DNA from: Treponema maltophilum ATCC 51939
GTDB lineage: Bacteria; Spirochaetota; Spirochaetia; Treponematales; Treponemataceae
Assembly (NCBI RefSeq): GCF_000413055.1
Contig: NZ_KE332518.1
Span: forward strand, 1,365,583 to 1,429,582
DNA length: 64,000 bases
Reading direction: 5' to 3'
The first letter of the stretch is position 1. The number at the start of each line of letters is the position of its first letter. The translations under genes were made by a program, and so were the position numbers. The notes under the pieces were generated by a model. That model worked only from the letters and a program-made list of their open reading frames with translations, did no database searches and was not told the DNA's origin. Shown here in pieces: positions 1 to 5,929 of this stretch.

Positions 1-339
1 TGTCATTATGTAGATTGGCATCAGAGGAAAAGGCATTTCTAAATCCAAAATACCGTCCTTATCAAAATCAAATATATACAGCTCTGAGCCATTTATAAAT
101 TCAAGAATTCCAACATTTTCTTCATTTATTTTTACTAAAATTATATCTTCAAATTCAAGATTTTCTTTTGGAGCCAATAATTTCATATTCGATTCCGGTA
201 TTGCATTCAATTGACCTGAATGCAAGAGAACGGAATTCTCTTCAACTTTTGAAAACTTGTCTCCTACTTTGAAAGGTGTTTTTGCATACAGTAAAAATGA
301 AGTAAATAATAATATTATAAAAACTTTTATCCTTTTCAT
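1..339 (-). CDS. exported hypothetical protein, N-terminal part
   Basis: An open frame starts at an ATG at 339 and runs off the left edge, so only the first 113 residues are visible. The start has a typical signal peptide: MKR, then a hydrophobic stretch IKVFIILLFTSFLLYA. Near residue 95 there is an acidic motif DFDKDGILDLE, which resembles a calcium-binding loop of EF-hand or VCBS-like type. I do not recognise the family. It lies on the same strand as the neighbouring cassette genes and just beyond an attC-like site, so it is probably the next integron cassette. Base composition is AT-rich, like the rest of the array. Function unknown; the rest of the gene is outside the window. Confidence 0.7.
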   Translation of the reverse strand, partial: MKRIKVFIILLFTSFLLYAKTPFKVGDKFSKVEENSVLLHSGQLNAIPESNMKLLAPKENLEFEDIILVKINEENVGILEFINGSELYIFDFDKDGILDLEMPFPLMPIYIMT

Positions 340-371
340 CTTTTTTTCCCTAACCACGTCGGCGGTGCATC

Positions 372-439
372 CGCCTAACCCTATTTTAAACCGCAACCAG
401 ACTTGTCCCTGTTGTCGGCGCTGAAGCGGGTGTTATGTG
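372..439 (-). other. attC-like site A of the cassette array
   Basis: The outer box GCCTAAC (373-379) faces GTTATGTG (432-439) as an imperfect inverted repeat around a core that recurs in the other sites (CGCAAC, then CTTGTC, then GTCGGC). The stop codon of the S66 peptidase gene lies inside the right-hand box, a common arrangement in integron cassettes. The site was called from the shared pattern and the position directly 3' of a cassette gene. Folding of the single strand was not computed. Confidence 0.65.
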
Positions 440-1473
440 CTGCTCTCAAATCTGATTACCTGCTCTCGTGTATCGACGTAAGCCGTTACTCCAAAAGGAA
501 TAATACATTTGGGAGACGAATGTCCTATGTTTACATTATAAACGATCGGCAGATTTGAATCTTCTACTGTTTCAATTAAAATCTTTTTATAATCGTTATA
601 ATAAACTTCATCCATAGGTTTGCCGACGATAATTCCCTTTATTACGGAAAAGATACCTGTTTCTTTCAATTTTATCAGCATTTTTTTATACAGCTCGGGA
701 GGAGCTTTCTCTTCACTCGATTCAAGAAGGAGAATTTTATCCGTCCAATCGTCCGGTGCCGGAAATAAATTATATTTTGTACACAAATCAACTGTGTCGG
801 AATAACGGGAATTATCAAGCATATCATAAACGGATTCTATGCAGCCGCCTAAAATTTGCCCGTTAAATGCAGCACTGCCTTGTAAAAGTTCAAAACCTGA
901 ATTTTTATGTTTGTCTTTGGGAACACCGATTTGAGATTCATCAAATGATTTTCTTTCTTCATACCAATATTCACTCGGCCGTATTTCCCTTATCGTTCCG
1001 GCACGAATCAATTCTTCAAAATACTTACGCGTATACGGAAGCATCTCATTATCAAGCTCACAAATATCGGGAAGAAAGGCCTGACCGTAAAAAGTATGTA
1101 AGCCCGCTTTATGCAGCATAAAATGATTTACGGTCGTATCCGAATAGCCTAAAAATATTTTTTTATTATCTTTGACAGCGTTTTTAAGCTCATTATTTTC
1201 AAAAAGATAAGGTAAAAGGCGGTATGTATCATCTCCTCCTATCGCACATAAAATCATATCTACGGATTTATCATTCAAAGTAGTTAACAAATCTTCAGCC
1301 CTTGATTCAGGGTGCTCGGACAAATACGTCATTCCTTTTAAGGCATTTTCAGTAGTAACGACTTCAAGACCGTAATCATGGAGTCTTTTCATCCCAATCT
1401 TTACTTCATGCCGAACAAACGATTCTCCGAGAATTCCGCTTGAAAGACTTATTATTGCGACCTTTTTTATCAA
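433..1473 (-). CDS. S66 family LD-carboxypeptidase / MccF-like serine peptidase
   Basis: 346 residues, the usual size for S66 enzymes. The catalytic set can be placed: Ser111 in GYSDTT, Glu251 in LLLESSE and His318 in NIGHSSPK; the GGDD motif is at 79-82. S66 includes LD-carboxypeptidases that trim the tetrapeptide of recycled murein, and MccF, which inactivates the peptide-nucleotide antibiotic microcin C. Length, spacing of the triad and a Trp-containing segment (SEYWYEE, 167-173) before the middle of the protein are more like MccF than short LdcA, so a self-protection role is plausible, but this is inference. There is no signal peptide, so the protein should be cytoplasmic. The stop codon lies in attC-like site A and site B lies just upstream, so the gene is a single-gene cassette. 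AT-rich compared with the chromosome. Confidence 0.85.
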   Translation of the reverse strand: MIKKVAIISLSSGILGESFVRHEVKIGMKRLHDYGLEVVTTENALKGMTYLSEHPESRAEDLLTTLNDKSVDMILCAIGGDDTYRLLPYLFENNELKNAVKDNKKIFLGYSDTTVNHFMLHKAGLHTFYGQAFLPDICELDNEMLPYTRKYFEELIRAGTIREIRPSEYWYEERKSFDESQIGVPKDKHKNSGFELLQGSAAFNGQILGGCIESVYDMLDNSRYSDTVDLCTKYNLFPAPDDWTDKILLLESSEEKAPPELYKKMLIKLKETGIFSVIKGIIVGKPMDEVYYNDYKKILIETVEDSNLPIVYNVNIGHSSPKCIIPFGVTAYVDTREQVIRFESST

Positions 1474-1504
1474 TTTTTACCTCCGGTGCTCCGGTGCGGG
1501 CGTC

Positions 1505-1553
1505 CGCTAACAATTACTTGTGCCACAGCACGGCTTAACCGTGTGTCGGTTAC
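1505..1553 (-). other. attC-like site B, short
   Basis: Between two minus-strand genes, GCTAAC (1506-1511) faces CGGTTAC (1547-1553) around a core with ACTTGTG and an inverted repeat GCACGG/CCGTGT. It is shorter and more diverged than the other sites, so the call rests mostly on position. Confidence 0.45.
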
Positions 1554-1558
1554 AAACC

Positions 1559-2101
1559 CTATATTATACGATTTTTATCTATAAACGTAAATACATCCGG
1601 CAAAGCAAAATCATAAACATCTCTTATATCGACACCATAATATGATTTTACCCTTTCTATGATTCCTTTTTTTATTCTTTCTTTCTTGTCATCATCAACA
1701 TCACAATAGAAGAGTTCCAGATATGTTTCATCAGAATAAAAGCCTTTGTAAAAATCCATACCAAGAATTTTATCAAAAAATTCTACTGCAAAACTTTCAT
1801 TTTTTAGGATTTTCTCATCTGATGCAAATTCTAATTCTTTTCTTTCCCATGGTTTTGGTACATATTCATTATTTTTTTTGTATAAATCGAACTTTTCACA
1901 AAGCCTTCCAAATGCTTCTTTGAAATTTTTACCGTGTCCAACCATTCCTGCCCAAAACAGAATCCGCACACCGAATTTTATATTTTCTTGCTGAGCACTC
2001 TTATTTTTATAATAAAACACCGGATAATCAGATATTTTTAATGAATTATGTTTTCTTTTATTTATTAATGTAAATGGAATCATTAAATTCTTTAAAACCA
2101 T
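1559..2101 (-). CDS. hypothetical cassette protein, 180 aa
   Basis: A clean, AT-rich frame of 180 residues with no signal peptide or membrane span; rich in Lys, Glu and aromatic residues. An alternative start at Met7 (MIPFTLINKRK) fits equally well because neither ATG has a clear ribosome site. Noticeable segments are FGVRILFWAGMVGHG (about 43-57) and KPWERKELEFASDE (about 83-96). I do not recognise a named family. No attC-like site is visible between this gene and the broken gene at 2137-2552, so the two may share one cassette, with site B as its 3' end. Unknown small soluble proteins of this sort are common in chromosomal integron arrays; immunity or antitoxin roles are possible but nothing in the sequence proves one. 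Confidence 0.65.
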   Translation of the reverse strand: MVLKNLMIPFTLINKRKHNSLKISDYPVFYYKNKSAQQENIKFGVRILFWAGMVGHGKNFKEAFGRLCEKFDLYKKNNEYVPKPWERKELEFASDEKILKNESFAVEFFDKILGMDFYKGFYSDETYLELFYCDVDDDKKERIKKGIIERVKSYYGVDIRDVYDFALPDVFTFIDKNRII

Positions 2102-2136
2102 AAAATTATTTTTATCCTCATCTATATTTTTAGAAG

Positions 2137-2552
2137 CTACGCTTCAATTTTAAATACTTCGATATTCGGAAAATCTTTTACATCATAATACGGTTCTTCA
2201 TTTTCCCATAATTGATGAAATCTTACTATGATATGATCGTTAAAATCACAATCCAAATAAACATAGAAATTTTTATTTGGAAAACTTGTTTTTAAATTTT
2301 CAAATAAATTTTTCGTAATTAATTTTGCAGAAGTTATGGCATATGTTGAACACGTTTTTTAACTTTACCGCAAATATGAATATGATTTTCATATGCCTCT
2401 AATTGTGTTTTATCAGATACTTTATCCAATGAATTTATCATTGAATCTTGAGTTTTTAAAAATATATATTCATTATTTTCAGAATCCATTGCTGTATAAA
2501 ATTTCGGGAAGAGAATATCTTGTAATTCGATAATAGTCTTAAAACCATTCAT
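2137..2552 (-). pseudogene. hypothetical protein split by a frameshift
   Basis: Two open frames follow each other on the minus strand. The first (2334-2552) encodes 72 residues starting MNGFKTIIELQ and stops at VQHMP. The second begins in another frame at about 2340 and runs to a stop at 2137, reading AITSAKLITKNLFENL and then FYVYLDCDFNDHIIVRFHQ, ending KIEA. Together they would give a protein of about 138 residues, so the simplest reading is one gene broken by a frameshift near 2335. The break coincides with GTTATGGCATAT, which also occurs at the end of attC-like site D (2648-2659), so a cassette-junction recombination is an alternative explanation. Family not recognised. Confidence 0.5.
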
Positions 2553-2588
2553 ATCTTTTTATAAAACCTCGCATCTTAGTGTAGTGTC

Positions 2589-2655
2589 GCCATAACATTG
2601 TTTTAAATCGCAACAAGCTTGTCTGTATTATCGGCTTTGAAAATAATGTTATGGC
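2589..2655 (-). other. attC-like site D
   Basis: The clearest site of the array: GCCATAACAT at 2589-2598 and ATGTTATGGC at 2646-2655 are perfect inverted repeats, enclosing inner arms AAATCGC.../...GGCTTT and a core CTTGTC. It lies 3' of higA on the minus strand, and the palindromic element (2680-2800) sits between the two. Confidence 0.7.
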
Positions 2656-2679
2656 ATATTATTATGCATAAACGTAGGC

Positions 2680-2800
2680 TTTTATTCGTGCGGAGGGTTT
2701 AATACCCCGACGCTTGCGTCGTAACGAAGGGTATTAAAGCCGACTGCAACCACCTTATGAGAACAACATACCCCGACGCTCGCGTCGGGGTTGTTGATTT
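2680..2800. repeat. palindromic dispersed element, copy 1
   Basis: This 121-bp block is nearly identical to the reverse complement of 28783-28924. It begins TTTTATTCGTGCGGAGGG and contains two nested inverted repeats: TTTAATACCC...GGGTATTAAA with CGACGC/GCGTCG inside, and CCCCGACGCTCGCGTCGGGG. The central segment differs between copies; the other copy carries an extra hairpin there. The element is read through by higA, whose last 39 or so residues are translated from it. No ORF for a transposase is inside, so it would be non-autonomous. Confidence 0.8.
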
Positions 2801-3071
2801 CTTCTAATTGTGGAGCAAGCTCTAACTTTGCATTTCTTACATCAATATCATCCTGCAAAGCCATAAAATAACCATCTGAAACTCCAAAGAATTTTGCAAG
2901 TCGTAAAGATGTATCTACAGTAATTCTTCTGCGATTATGAAGAATATCTTGAATGCGAGATGTAGGAATCTTAATTTCCTGTGCTACTTTATATGCGGAA
3001 AGTCCAAGAGGAATCAAGAATTCTTCATTTAAGATTTCACCCATTGTCGGTGTTTCGATATACTCTGCCAT
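2682..3071 (-). CDS. higA: HigA-type antitoxin, XRE family, with repeat-encoded tail
   Basis: 129 residues. Residues about 10-75 are a HigA/VapI-type helix-turn-helix domain: GEILNEEFLIPLGLSAYKVA, then IPTSRIQDILHNRRRIT and LAKFFGVSDGYFMALQ. In type II toxin-antitoxin pairs, HigA binds HigB and represses the operon. The natural protein would be about 90-100 residues; from about residue 91 the frame enters the palindromic element at 2680-2800, giving the tail NPDASVGV...DASVGVLNPPHE. The start is the ATG at 3071, nine bases after the toxin stop. The toxin partner is reduced to a C-terminal remnant, so HigA may now be an orphan repressor. Confidence 0.8.
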   Translation of the reverse strand: MAEYIETPTMGEILNEEFLIPLGLSAYKVAQEIKIPTSRIQDILHNRRRITVDTSLRLAKFFGVSDGYFMALQDDIDVRNAKLELAPQLEEINNPDASVGVCCSHKVVAVGFNTLRYDASVGVLNPPHE

Positions 3072-3080
3072 AGTTTTCTC

Positions 3081-3230
3081 CTAGTGGTAATCCACAATTT
3101 CTACATTATAAAAGCGTCCATCTTTTTCTGTAAAACAGACACACCACTGATCATTTATACGGATAGAGTGCTGTCCTTTTCTGTCTCCTACAAGTTGTTC
3201 AAGATGATTATTTGGAGGCACCCGCAAACT
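3081..3230 (-). pseudogene. higB: HigB toxin remnant, N-terminal half lost
   Basis: The frame reads LRVPPNNHLEQLVGDRKGQ, then HSIRINDQWCVCF and VEIVDYH, the conserved C-terminal half of HigB/RelE-type mRNA interferases. Upstream of LRVPP the frame continues to an ATG at 3338, but that part (residues 1-37) is translated from attC-like sequence and does not resemble HigB, which normally has about 40 further residues before this point. The N-terminal half has therefore been deleted and replaced by the truncated attC-like site F. Toxin activity is unlikely. An ATG and open frame of 85 codons still exist, so a hybrid peptide may be made. Confidence 0.75.
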
Positions 3231-3284
3231 GGTTGTATCGCAGCAGGCTTGACTCACTATCGGTGTTGAAAACGGTGTTATGTG
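3231..3284 (-). other. attC-like site F, truncated
   Basis: The core and the GTTATGTG box (3277-3284) match sites A and D (TCGCAGCAGGCTTGACTC against the equivalent blocks), but the opposite outer box expected about 10-15 bases further left is absent; the sequence changes into higB coding sequence. The site would belong to the TraX cassette. Confidence 0.55.
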
Positions 3285-3361
3285 TTTTTGTTTTAATTTT
3301 TCATTTATTACACCTGTACAGATGTAACAATAATACATAGAAAAATTGCGAATTTTTTATT

Positions 3362-4114
3362 CTAACTTCCAATCATAACTCCAACATTCCCATTTACAAT
3401 TATCCTGATGATTCCACAGACAACAAGATGAATCGGATAATAAAAATAAAAGAAATATTTCATTCTTTTGAAAGCACCTCTTTGTCCGTTATAATTTTTG
3501 AGTAAAGGAATTGTTAATACCACGCCCATTTGAATGATTCCGTATATTGGATTGATAAAAACTGCATAAACTGTTGCATAAACTGCAATCCACAAAAGCA
3601 TCATAAGCATTTGTTTTTTGAAATCATCACGATTCCATCCAAAATACAAAATTACAAGAAAAGCGGGACTGGACCAGTCTGACGGAAATGCCAATGCAGC
3701 AAGTATAAAAATCAATACAGTTTTCTGCCACTGCTTTAACTTTTCAGAATCAGAAATTGATAAGCCTAGAACTCCGAGAAACAATGGCCATATTATGCTT
3801 GTTTGATTGAAGCAGCTTGTTTTAAAAGGAATGAATGGAATTCCAAATGCAAAATTATATGCGAAATGCCCTATTACAGAAAAGATAAAAAGCCTTAAAA
3901 GATATTTTTTTAGATTATGTGTATAATGATATCCTTCCGCCGCCATATACCAGAAAATTGGAGCAGCAAGTCTCCCGAGCATATGAAGTAAAATTATCCA
4001 CCAGTCTGTTTGATAACTCGGATAAAGTACCCACAATACATGATCTAATGTCATGGAAAGAACAGCGATTATTTTTAATCTATTACCTGTCAATTTTTTC
4101 CCTTTTGCTTCCAT
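3362..4114 (-). CDS. TraX family membrane protein
   Basis: 250 residues with about seven hydrophobic segments. The N-terminal signature LTGNRLKIIAVLSMTLDHV and the following MLGRLAAPIFWYMAAEGYHYT are typical of the TraX family, which includes F-plasmid TraX (N-acetylation of pilin) and a large group of chromosomal acyltransferase-like proteins in bacteria. The family position and the LDH...R...EGY pattern agree with an inner-membrane enzyme, but the substrate here is unknown. ATG at 4114; the upstream sequence is attC-like site E, so this is the only gene of its cassette. AT-rich. TraX-like proteins are found on mobile DNA and in chromosomes; here the context supports cassette-borne transfer. 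Confidence 0.85.
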   Translation of the reverse strand: MEAKGKKLTGNRLKIIAVLSMTLDHVLWVLYPSYQTDWWIILLHMLGRLAAPIFWYMAAEGYHYTHNLKKYLLRLFIFSVIGHFAYNFAFGIPFIPFKTSCFNQTSIIWPLFLGVLGLSISDSEKLKQWQKTVLIFILAALAFPSDWSSPAFLVILYFGWNRDDFKKQMLMMLLWIAVYATVYAVFINPIYGIIQMGVVLTIPLLKNYNGQRGAFKRMKYFFYFYYPIHLVVCGIIRIIVNGNVGVMIGS

Positions 4115-4143
4115 AAAATCTCTAGCGGCTCAGTGAGCCGTCC

Positions 4144-4209
4144 TCCTAACATTCGCTTAACCTGCATTTGCGACTTGTCCGCAATGTCAGGTTGAAGCGG
4201 GTGTTAGGT
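4144..4209 (-). other. attC-like site E
   Basis: CCTAACA (4145-4151) and TGTTAGG (4202-4208) form a perfect outer inverted repeat; inner arms are GCTTAACCTGCA and the GTCAGGTTGAAGC segment, with a GACTTGTCC core. The stop codon of the PIN-domain toxin lies in the right-hand box, and TraX starts 30 bases to the left. Confidence 0.7.
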
Positions 4210-4614
4210 TATTTCTTCAATCAAGTCAAAATATTTTGTTGGCGTAAAAATTAACGGCTTATCAATTTTTATATCTTCAAAATCTTTGTCTCCGGTAATC
4301 AAAATATCAGAATCAGATAAAATTGCAGATACAAGAATCGGTAAATCTTTTATGTCCCGAATTTTTGGATATTGCTTTTCATCAATTTCTTCTGGACTCT
4401 TAAATTCTTCAAAACTAATTCCGTCAAAAAAAATATCCAACAGTTCTTTTTTCAATGGAAATTTCTTTTTAAAAACTTCTTTACATTCTTCTTTTGTATA
4501 TGAAGAAATTATAACCGTATGCTTTTCAAGCAAATAGGAAAAAACTCCAGCCGTTTTACCATTAGGGAAAAGTATCGCAGAAATAATGATATTTGTATCT
4601 ACAAAAACTCTCAA
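4204..4614 (-). CDS. PIN-domain toxin (VapC-like)
   Basis: 136 residues of PIN fold. The acidic residues expected in the ribonuclease site are visible: Asp6 in FVDTNIIISA, and TGDKDF near residue 108 with further acidic residues around it. Toxins of this class cleave RNA and are held inactive by a partner antitoxin. The partner gene is directly upstream, overlapping by four bases (ATGA-type junction at 4611-4614), which implies translational coupling. The stop codon lies within attC-like site E. Toxin-antitoxin pairs are known to stabilise large cassette arrays, and this one is the cassette nearest the integrase remnant. Confidence 0.85.
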   Translation of the reverse strand: MRVFVDTNIIISAILFPNGKTAGVFSYLLEKHTVIISSYTKEECKEVFKKKFPLKKELLDIFFDGISFEEFKSPEEIDEKQYPKIRDIKDLPILVSAILSDSDILITGDKDFEDIKIDKPLIFTPTKYFDLIEEIT

Positions 4615-4859
4615 CGTGCTTTCCGTAATTCCTTGATATAATTAATAACATCATCTTCTGTTTGAAAACCTGCTTTTTCTGCTTCTCCTTGCATTTGAGC
4701 TTGAATATTCGATAAAGTTATTTGAGAAGCGTTTGTAATATAAACTTTCCCTCTACTCTCCTCAAAAAAGACTTTATCACCGGTTTTTAATCCAAGCATA
4801 TTTCTTATCGTAAGAGGAATTGTAATCTGACCTTTCGAGGTTACTTTTGCAAGTTCCAT
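4611..4859 (-). CDS. AbrB/MazE-fold antitoxin (VapB-like)
   Basis: 82 residues. The N-terminal 45 residues are a swapped-hairpin AbrB DNA-binding domain: MELAKVTSKGQITIPLTIR and LKTGDKVFFEE. The C-terminal part is helical and charged, as expected for the toxin-binding segment. A ribosome site AGGAGG is 7 bases before the ATG at 4859. Overlaps the PIN toxin by four bases. VapB-type proteins usually repress their own operon by binding inverted repeats near the promoter; the promoter at 4888-4917 is the likely target. Confidence 0.85.
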   Translation of the reverse strand: MELAKVTSKGQITIPLTIRNMLGLKTGDKVFFEESRGKVYITNASQITLSNIQAQMQGEAEKAGFQTEDDVINYIKELRKAR

Positions 4860-4887
4860 AAAAAACCTCCTTACTTTCCTTACTTAT

Positions 4888-4917
4888 ACTATACACAAAT
4901 CGAGTACTTTCTGTCAA
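4888..4917 (-). promoter_or_regulatory. promoter of the VapBC-like pair
   Basis: On the minus strand TTGACA (4917-4912), an 18-base spacer and TATAGT (4893-4888) stand about 28 bases before the antitoxin ATG. It is a near-consensus sigma-70 promoter and, as the promoter closest to the integrase remnant, could also transcribe cassettes further down. Confidence 0.65.
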
Positions 4918-5150
4918 TAAGTTTTATTAAATATTTAATATTTTTATCGCCCAGCAAGTCAACCATCTCTACTTTTTAGCCATGATATAGTAGAAATAAG
5001 AAAAAAATATCTTAAAAAATGTTTTTACACGGTATTAAGGCTAAAATCACCCATTTTAAAAAATAGTTGTGATAACCTGGTCAAAGCAATGGTAATTTCA
5101 AATTTATAATTCTTATTTGAGGCTTGGAATAAGAACTGTGAAAATTCCAA
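4918..5150. other. AT-rich spacer, no gene seen
   Basis: No open frame with coding character on either strand. The sequence is AT-rich and looks like decayed cassette DNA. No clear attC-like site separates it from the VapBC-like cassette. Confidence 0.4.
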
Positions 5151-5342
5151 TTATATGAAAAATTTCACAAACAATAAAAAAACGACACCTATAGGTGCAA
5201 ATACAAATAAACCAATAATAGCAATTGCAGCAGATAGCATTTGATATTTAGCAAATTTTGTATTTCCGGAAACAAAAGCATAGATTCCCGTATCGCCAAA
5301 TTGCTATGTACAATAAAACAAGACTCCAATTAAAAAATTCAT
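5151..5342 (-). pseudogene. small membrane protein remnant with an in-frame stop
   Basis: An ATG at 5342 is followed by MNFLIGVLFYCT, an in-frame TAG, and then QFGDTGIYAFVSGNTK and a hydrophobic run IAIIGLFVFAPIGVVFLLF before a TAA at 5151. The hydrophobic pattern persists across the stop, suggesting a short membrane protein with about two spans disabled by a nonsense mutation. Family not recognised. Confidence 0.4.
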
Positions 5343-5360
5343 TTTTAGATCGAAATAAAT

Positions 5361-5416
5361 GTTATAGGTCGGTTCCGCACAAGTCTTTCCGCAAGCAGTT
5401 AGCTTGTCAACCTAAC
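5361..5416. other. possible attC or attI-like site near the integrase remnant
   Basis: GTTATAGG (5361-5368) and CCTAAC (5411-5416) form an imperfect outer inverted repeat, and the core ACAAGTC is the reverse complement of the GACTTGT core of the other sites. If real, it is inverted relative to the others or represents the array's primary site. Similarity is weak. Confidence 0.35.
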
Positions 5417-5574
5417 ACCTTTTCAACCTTTCGGTATAATATCACAAAAAGCTATGCTTTTCCATCTAAATTGCTGCGGATCAAAAAATCAGATCTTTCT
5501 ACCACAACTGTTCATAAGAATAAATCATCAACAGCCAGATTAGGCCTATCTTCACTAAATGGGATAAAGGCGAA

Positions 5575-5755
5575 TCACATTCGGTCGATAGGGCTTTGAA
5601 TGCCTGGACTGCCGCGGTTGAGGATGTGGGTGTAAACCATAGCGGTTTTAAAATCGCTGTGACCGGGAAGCTCTTGGATAAGTACAGATATCGTAGCCGG
5701 TTTCAAGCAAATGTGTTGCAAATGAATGGCGGAAAGTATGACAGCCGATTCGTGC
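5575..5755 (-). pseudogene. intI: integron integrase (IntI) C-terminal remnant
   Basis: Two frames on the minus strand together give the last 60 or so residues of an IntI-type tyrosine recombinase. The upstream frame reads [22 protein letters not shown]; after a one-base slip near 5680 the second frame reads [29 protein letters not shown] and stops at 5575. The HxxR box, the LPGH histidine and the tyrosine in VYTH are therefore all present but in different frames. The N-terminal three quarters, including the first catalytic Arg, is missing; homology ends where the diverged repeat copy (5748-5805) begins. The gene points toward the cassettes, i.e. the same orientation as them, as described for the T. 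denticola integron. No functional integrase is made from this locus. Confidence 0.85.
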
Positions 5756-5805
5756 GGAGGTTTTCATACCATCGGCACTCTGTGCCGTAATAAACGAAAG
5801 CGGCA
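5748..5805. repeat. palindromic dispersed element, diverged copy 3
   Basis: ATTCGTGCGGAGG at 5748-5760 matches the left edge of the full copies, followed by a similarly arranged palindrome (CGGCACTCTGTGCCG) where those have CGACGC...GCGTCG. The remainder is diverged. It abuts the point where intI homology stops. Confidence 0.5.
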
Positions 5806-5929
5806 CCGAACCGAAACCGGGGGCGAGGGGGTGGCGGAAGACGGCCCGCTTAGGGGCGGCTGAAGACAGGGGGAGCTGCAAGCGGATGGGGCTGCTCCCC
5901 CTCCTCTATTCCGCTCGGTATCCATTCTG

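Noticed and set aside
5258-5599. 113-codon plus-strand open frame across the integron-like site and the intI remnant
   Set aside because: It has no protein-like features, and the minus strand here shows clear integrase and membrane-protein coding patterns.
5648-5881. 77-codon minus-strand frame as a complete small protein
   Set aside because: Only its middle part is integrase sequence; the beginning comes from GC-rich and repeat-like DNA, and the true continuation is in another frame. Treated as part of the intI pseudogene.
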